Positions 58,390 to 64,000 of a DNA stretch of 64,000 bases are shown here, in pieces. A model generated the notes under the pieces. The model did not search any database. It was not told where the DNA came from and saw nothing but the letters and a program-made list of their open reading frames with translations. The DNA comes from Boswellia sacra. Taxonomy: Eukaryota > Streptophyta > Magnoliopsida > Sapindales > Burseraceae. Where the stretch lies: NCBI GenBank assembly GCA_013180625.2, contig SNVD02001095.1, forward strand, positions 79,949-143,948, written 5' to 3'. Within the stretch, counting starts at the first letter, position 1, and each line of letters opens with the position of its first letter. The position numbers and the translations under genes were made by a program.

Positions 58390-60360
58390 ATGAAGATTCA
58401 GTGTGATGTTTGTGAGAGAGCTCCAGCAACAGTGATTTGTTGTGCAGATGAGGCTGCATTATGTGCAAAATGTGATATTGAAGTGCATGCGGCTAATAAG
58501 CTGGCAAGCAAGCACCAAAGGCTGCTCCTTCAGTGCCTTTCCAACAAGCTTCCTCCATGTGATATTTGCCAAGTAATTTGATTTCTTACCCTTCTGAATC
58601 CTGATCTGGAAACTTTTGCTAATTGTCTTTTTTATTCTAGGTTTTGTTTGTTTATTTAACTGATGAATCTTTTCCATTCTTTTTGTTGATATGAGATATG
58701 CTAGTACTGTCTTTTAACTTCTTTTTGCTTATTATCTGAGATGAATTAGAGGGGATGGCATGGCACAAAACAATCAGAATATACGCAAATGAAAGTTACC
58801 CTCGTGTAAATATGGAAGTTCTACAGGGCCAGGCTTCTCTCTTGCATTACTATTACAATCTGAACATTTAGTTGGGATATAATCAGTGAGACTAATCACA
58901 ACTACAATCCATCATTTTTTTTTTAGAAATCCTTTCTTATTTGTACGATATAGTGCTTCAACTTTTTGATGTTGTCAGCAACTGAATGCTGCTAAAGATA
59001 ATGAGCAACTAAAATAAGTTATTGTAGTTATATGGGCATATCTAGACTAACCCAGTAGTTCAAAATTTACTTCTAGCTTGCAGTGTTCTTGCTGCAATAT
59101 TTCTTTGTTAGATCTAAATGATTCTATTAGGCTCACGATCATGGCAAAGATGGAGAAGTTTTAGTTACCTTCTGTTGCAGCGCAGGTTTGGAACAAGATA
59201 GTGACCTTTGTAATTATTTTTATTAAATGGGGTTGTAACTAGTGATTAGTGTCATATAGCTTCATGTCTGAATTCATGGCTGATTAGTATGCTTAGTGTT
59301 TCCTTTTCTTTTTGGCTGTGGATTTATGTATAATGCAGAATCTTTCAATTGATAATCTAATGAATTTTATGTACTTGGGGCCTACTATGGATTCCTCCAA
59401 TTCAATAATTTCGCTCTCTTTTATGATGTACAGGAGAGGACTGCTTTCATTTTCTGTGTTGAAGACAGAGCCCTTTTCTGTAAGGACTGTGATGAACCTA
59501 TCCATTCAGCTGGTAGCCTTTCGGCAAATCATCAGCGGTTCTTGGCCACAGGAATCCGAGTAGGTTTAAGCTCTAGTTGCACCAAAGATACTGAAAAAAG
59601 TAGATCTGAGCCGCCCAATCAGAATGCTCAAGAGACTTCTGCCAAAGTGCCTGCTATGCAACAGTCAAGCATCTCATCTCCATGGGCCGTGGATGACCTA
59701 TTACAATTTTCAGATTTTGAATCCTCTGACAAGGTATGAAAAATGTCTATGCATAAGCTCAGTAGCCTCTTCATTACAAATATATGAACAGTACTGACTT
59801 CAATATGAATGATAAGAATGGCATAGGGGTGACAAGTATAAGAAGCTGGGGACTTCTCATTAATAATAATAGGTTTAATCATCTCACAGTAGAAACAATA
59901 GCCAATTTCAAATGGTCATTCAAGTTTAAAGAAACTTTGCCGAATTTTGAACAAAATGCATTGAAGAGACATTGATCACATTCTTCTAAACATAATAAAT
60001 TGCAAATGTAGGATTGTCAATTTGATTATCATGAAGGCCAAATTCAATATGAGATCTTCTAAAGAGCTTTTCGTTTGCATTTCAGGCATTAATATCTTTG
60101 TACAATTTCTTTTTCTTGTCTCTTTGCAGAAAGGGCAACTTGAGTTTGGAGAATTTGAATGGCTAGCAGAGATGGGTCTTTTTGGTGAGCAAATTCCTCA
60201 AGAGGGTCTAGCAGCAGCTGAAGTACCTCAACTTCCTGTCTCCCAGTCCAGCAATGTTCCCTCATACAGGCCCACTAAATCCAGCATGCCGCACAAGAAG
60301 CCTAGGATTGAAATACAAGATGATGATGATGAGTATTTCACCGTCCCAGATCTTGGCTAA
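58390..60360 (+). CDS. BBX24: Double B-box zinc-finger protein, BBX24/STO type
   Basis: Three exons: 58390-58572, 59434-59733 and 60130-60360, all phase 0 with GT-AG borders (CAA|GTAATT, TACAG|GAG, AAG|GTATGA, TTGCAG|AAA). They encode 237 residues. B-box 1 begins KIQCDVCE with Cys and His ligands to about residue 43; B-box 2 starts CDICQ at residue 57, continues in exon 2 (IFCVEDRALFCKDCD) and ends near residue 100. The middle is variable. The C-terminus has WLAEMGLFGE and ends VPDLG, the valine-proline pair used by this subgroup to bind COP1. There is no CCT domain, as expected for BBX24/25. In Arabidopsis these nuclear proteins act in light signalling with HY5 and COP1. Subgroup membership is firm; BBX24 rather than BBX25 is less certain. 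Open frames inside the introns are shadows. Confidence 0.93.
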
Positions 60361-61322
60361 ATGTTCACAAAATTATATCTACAGTATGATTTTATAAGTT
60401 AATAACCTATACATACTTTCCTAAGTACATGTACATGTGTATTTAGTTTCGTGTGTATATGCAGCCGTGCTATAATGCATTTTAGGAGTTGCATCATCCT
60501 TATTCCTCACAGTAGCAGAAAGGTTTAGCTTTCTATATTTTGGTCCAAGGGTTATCTTTTTCAAGGTGTTTTGAAATTTCGAGTAAATGCCCAATTCTCA
60601 TGCGTCTGTCACTCACACTATTCAGTATAGTACTATGCCTGTTGTGTAATTGGATTGTTTGGTCTGGAATTTTCAAGGCAGATCTTGGCAGCTTTTGTAC
60701 TGGTATGTTTAATGATAGAAGGGTTCCAAAAGTTATGGATTTGATTAGTCCCTTGATGAGATGCCTTTTCTCTTTTATTCTTTCCAAATTAAGCTTACCA
60801 AACATGCGAGAGGATATGTTTAGCTTCTTATGAATATGGCTTTTCAATTTCAGCGTAAACAGTAGACAAGTAGGAATCCCAATAAATGGGCATAAAATGT
60901 CTGATTTGATAATACCTTCGCTCTTGGCAGTAAACGATTTGTGGCAAAGCACTGGCCTTGGTATGCACAAGGCAGCTGCTTTTGCTTTTACTGTGATCAG
61001 TTTTTCTCATGATATTTAATATTATTATCATTGTTTTATAGGGAAATCTGGAAAATATTCCTGGGGGTTCAGAATGATGTTAGGTTGAAATCGTCATGTA
61101 GAACCTGGGTGCTTGCATAGTACAAACCAAAGCCCCACCAAAGCATCATTTTCCAACCGTCGTTCACAATTTAAGTACTCCTTGTTGCAGGTCTGCCACG
61201 AATATTTCATGCATCATCTGCAATCACAAACCCGGCCACCTTATAAGGAGCTCAAGAGAACTAAAAAAACAGACATTCTCTTATCAATCCAACTGCCCAC
61301 AAGCCACAAATTGCGCACAGAC
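60361..61322. other. BBX 3' UTR and promoter of the LRR gene
   Basis: The 3' UTR of the BBX gene probably extends some hundreds of bases. The open frame leading into the LRR gene from 61113 is taken as 5' leader because it lacks a signal peptide. No other feature recognised. Confidence 0.5.
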
Positions 61323-62551
61323 ATGAAATCTGTCTTTCTCGCTAGGTTAAAATCTCTCATTTTAGCAGCAGCTGTTGCTCTGTTTCCATCTATTGTTCAC
61401 TCAGTAACTTTAGACTCCGATATAGAAGTTCTTCGACTTCTCAAGCTTTCTGTTGATCCAAACACGATAGCTGAATTTTCCTACATCGGGAGTTGGAACT
61501 TCTCGTCGGATCCATGTGAAACAACAGGAAAGTTTCTGGGAATATTATGCACATACCCTGATCACAACTCAAGCAAACGGGTAACATCTATTGATCTGGA
61601 CAGTGTTGGATATGATGGATTTCTAACACCATCGATTGGAAATCTAACAGAGCTCACTATCCTCAATCTAGGCAGAAACAACTTCAGAGGGCCACTTCCC
61701 GAGTCCCTCTCCAGTCTCCGAGAGCTCACAACACTATCCGCGTCAGGAAATTTCTTAACAGGCAGTATACCTGCAGGACTAACCAGGCTCAAGAAGCTTG
61801 AAACTGTAGATCTGTCATTTAATAACCTCACAGGTTCAATCCCTGCTAAATTTTCCGGTCTAAGAAGACTAACCCAGTTGAGCTTGGCACACAATGAGTT
61901 CTCAGGAAGAATTCCAGATCTTATTGGATCTTGGCAGCTACAGATATTGGAACTGGACAACAATCAGTTGTTTGGTTACTTGCCAAAGTTACCGGTAAAC
62001 TTGAGAACTTTATCTCTAAGCCACAACTTCCTATCGGGACATATCTCATCAATAGGGAGGCTTGTAAATCTCAGATCACTCGACCTGTGTTGTAACCAGT
62101 TTTCAGGCCCCATTTCTGAGGAGATTCTCATGTTGCCTCAAGTGGTTCAAATTAATCTTTCGGTCACTTTACTGAAATAAACGTAATCAAGTTTGCTGGA
62201 AGAGAGACTCAGCTTCGAGATTTTGATGCGCATGAGAACCTGTTACGGGGTCCTTTGCCCGACAACTTGGTCACTCTCGGGAATTTAACAACCATTAATC
62301 TAGCTCGGAACAGGTTCTCGGGACCGATTCCAAAGAACTACGGGGGAAAAGTGGGGAATTCATGGAGAAGCTTGTTCTTAGATCACAACTTCTTGACAGG
62401 AAATCTTCCACCACAGTTCAAGAGGAGCACAGGGAGGATTAAAGGAAGTCTTGCAAACAACTGTTTAAGATGCCCCTTGACAATGCCATTGTGCAACGGA
62501 GGGCAAAGGCCAGGTTCTGAGTGCTATAGACAGAGCCATGGTGGTCAGTGA
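61323..62551 (+). pseudogene. LRR receptor-like protein (secreted LRR, no kinase), frameshifted
   Basis: From ATG 61323 the frame opens with a hydrophobic signal peptide (about residues 1-27) and an N-terminal LRR cap including WNFSSDPCE and LGILC. About ten plant-type LRRs follow (LTELTILNLGRNNFRGPLP and similar). Frame 1 stops at 62178-62180; the protein continues in a second frame from about 62156 through further LRRs (LVTLGNLTTINLARNRFSGP) to a Cys-rich end and stop at 62549-62551. A net one-base shift between about 62150 and 62177 explains this. Total would be about 408 residues. No transmembrane segment or kinase is seen, so it would act outside the cell. I chose 61323 over the in-frame ATG at 61113 because the signal peptide starts there. 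A sequencing error is as likely as a true mutation. Confidence 0.75.
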
Positions 62552-62984
62552 GAGTTCACACGTTCAAAAGCACTATGGGCGTTTTGTATGAGAACCTTTA
62601 TAAACTTGTTATAACAATAATTAGTATAAATACTTTAGGATTAACACTTATTTTCAATAAACATGGTAATCCTGGACTTTTTCATTCTTTGGTTCAAATC
62701 CTGAACATTAATGTAGAAATCAATGGCCAAGCTATTTCTTCGTCTTTAACCAATTACACATCTAGAATGATAGATCTCAAATTATCATTACTTACAAAAA
62801 CACAAAAGAGCTCCCAAGAAAATTTTTGTCCTTGTTAAATCTGGATCACATAGTAGTCAGTAAATAGGAATAAAATGAATGAAATATAAGAAGAGGAAAA
62901 TCGAATGAGAGCTAAATTGCCTGAAAAATTTCAAAAGCTTCTATGAACAGAACTGTTTCTCACTACAATATAAAAGGATGCAGT
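62552..62984. other. Spacer between convergent LRR and YIF1 genes
   Basis: Both genes end here, so it should hold both 3' UTRs. No further feature recognised. Confidence 0.5.
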
Positions 62985-63372
62985 TCAGAAAAGCCAATTA
63001 ACAGTAACGTTGCCAAGCCACATGAAAAGTGGGAGTTGTGCAAAAGCAATAAAGATCAAGAGATAGTGATGCCTGCTTGAATCGTGACTCCTCATCTCTG
63101 CAAAAAGGACTCTCTTCATCGTCTTCACCAAGAAAATTCCCATGCACATACACGTCCACAGGATTAAAAAGTAGTAAGAGTAACTCAACATGATCCTGCC
63201 AAGGACAGCGATACACATCCCCGCAAAAGTATACCCAGCATATGCCACAACATCCAGCAAGGGTGCCTCCCCACTACCCAACGAGAGCAAGGTTAGTTTC
63301 AACAGCGCGACTTGCATAAACCACCCAAGCAATCCCTTGACAAAAAGCCAGTTTACAGCTTCTGGGCTAAAC
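62985..63372 (-). CDS. YIF1: YIF1 family protein, last exon
   Basis: Minus-strand terminal exon of 129 codons. It starts at a TTTTGCCAG acceptor and reads FSPEAVNWLFVKGLLGWF, then hydrophobic segments (LLDVVAYAGYTFAGM, ILWTCMCMGIFLVKTMKRVLF), a conserved SSRHHYLL stretch and a final membrane segment (FAQLPLFMWLGNVTVNWLF). This is the C-terminal half of YIF1 (HRF1), a multi-span partner of YIP1 proteins in ER-to-Golgi vesicle transport. The N-terminal exons lie beyond the window end. The ATG at 63387-63389 is within the intron and is not the start. Confidence 0.9.
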
Positions 63373-64000
63373 CTGGCAAAACATGACAAGAGTTATAGGA
63401 AACAGAGCAGATTATAAAGATGGTGAACTATGGAATTATTTGAAACGAGATTAACTAATTTCATTTTCATAGCATCACAGCATGATATAAAAAGCCATTG
63501 CCACAAATAACCTAAAATTGAAGTGGCTTGGATGATATAGGTATTCTAGACAATATGTGGAAGAGTGACTATGTCACCTGTGCTATCCCAATTCATAATC
63601 CCCTGATCATTCAGTTGCCTTTATGCCACAAAGCACATGAGTTCTGAAAATAATTAATCCTAGACAACATTTGGAAGCACTTGTAACTTCCAATGAAACC
63701 TAGATGATAAAAATACACCTTTAAATATGACAACAAACGAAAACGGTTACAAATTTGGTCCTTAACAAGTGTCAAAGCCCAGCATACCCGACAAACCCCA
63801 CAATTACCACTAAATTGTGATCAGCAAAAACATTATTGCTTCTATACATTCCAGTTATTAGATAAAACTCTTCTCCCGTCACAGTAACATCCAATATATA
63901 GCAGAACTAAAAAGTAAATTAAGGCAAGTTACCACTATATCTGCTAAATATATAGAAGAATAACTGTTATTTTACTTCTCAAAGTCCTTTCACACAGTTC
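63373..64000 (-). other. YIF1 intron sequence
   Basis: No further YIF1 exon could be recognised up to the window end, so this is probably one long intron. Confidence 0.5.

Overview
This window is nuclear DNA of a eudicot plant. It is AT-rich. It holds a GT-AG intron-containing BBX24/STO-like gene, the last exon of a YIF1 Golgi gene, a rhomboid-like gene, a class II tRNA-Leu(UAA) and plant-type LTR, hAT and CACTA transposons. The species cannot be named from the sequence alone.

Layout. A rhomboid-like gene (55-864, -) opens the window. From about 3.7 to 45.6 kb lies a decayed tandem array whose unit is a convergent pair: a small + strand gene (family G, unknown function) followed by a - strand membrane protein gene (family M, unknown function). 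Unit 1 is G1 3715-4173 plus M1 16230-17690. Unit 2 is G2 18228-18464 plus M2 18890-19530. Unit 3 is G3 (a scrap at 31882-31920) plus M3 32587-38878. Unit 4 keeps only M4 44942-45641. Only G1 still looks intact. M1, M2 and M4 carry point damage. M3 has an otherwise open 205-codon frame but is cut by two Copia elements.

Transposons with defined ends fill roughly half of the window. Copia-A (4577-16203, -) carries a nested hAT-1 (6282-13819) with a broken transposase. A non-autonomous CACTA element (24007-28342) sits in one copy of a 249-bp tandem duplication. Copia-B (33418-38811, -) and Copia-C (38885-44024, +) lie 73 bp apart in the same exon region. Copia-D (46289-52946, -) carries a nested non-autonomous hAT-2 (46700-48315). 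hAT-3 is at 54541-55350. Target-site duplications are visible for all of them (one base differs in Copia-A and one in hAT-1). LTR divergence counted by eye ranks the Copia insertions Copia-A (oldest), D, C, B (youngest).

The right end is ordinary gene space: BBX24-like (58390-60360, +), an LRR receptor-like protein gene with a frameshift (61323-62551, +) and the 3' end of YIF1 (62985-63372, -).

One signal is not biology. Positions 36524-36561 are two abutting, inverted 19-bp Tn5 mosaic ends, the tagmentation adaptor, embedded in the Copia-B integrase. That stretch of the assembly is chimeric and should not be trusted.
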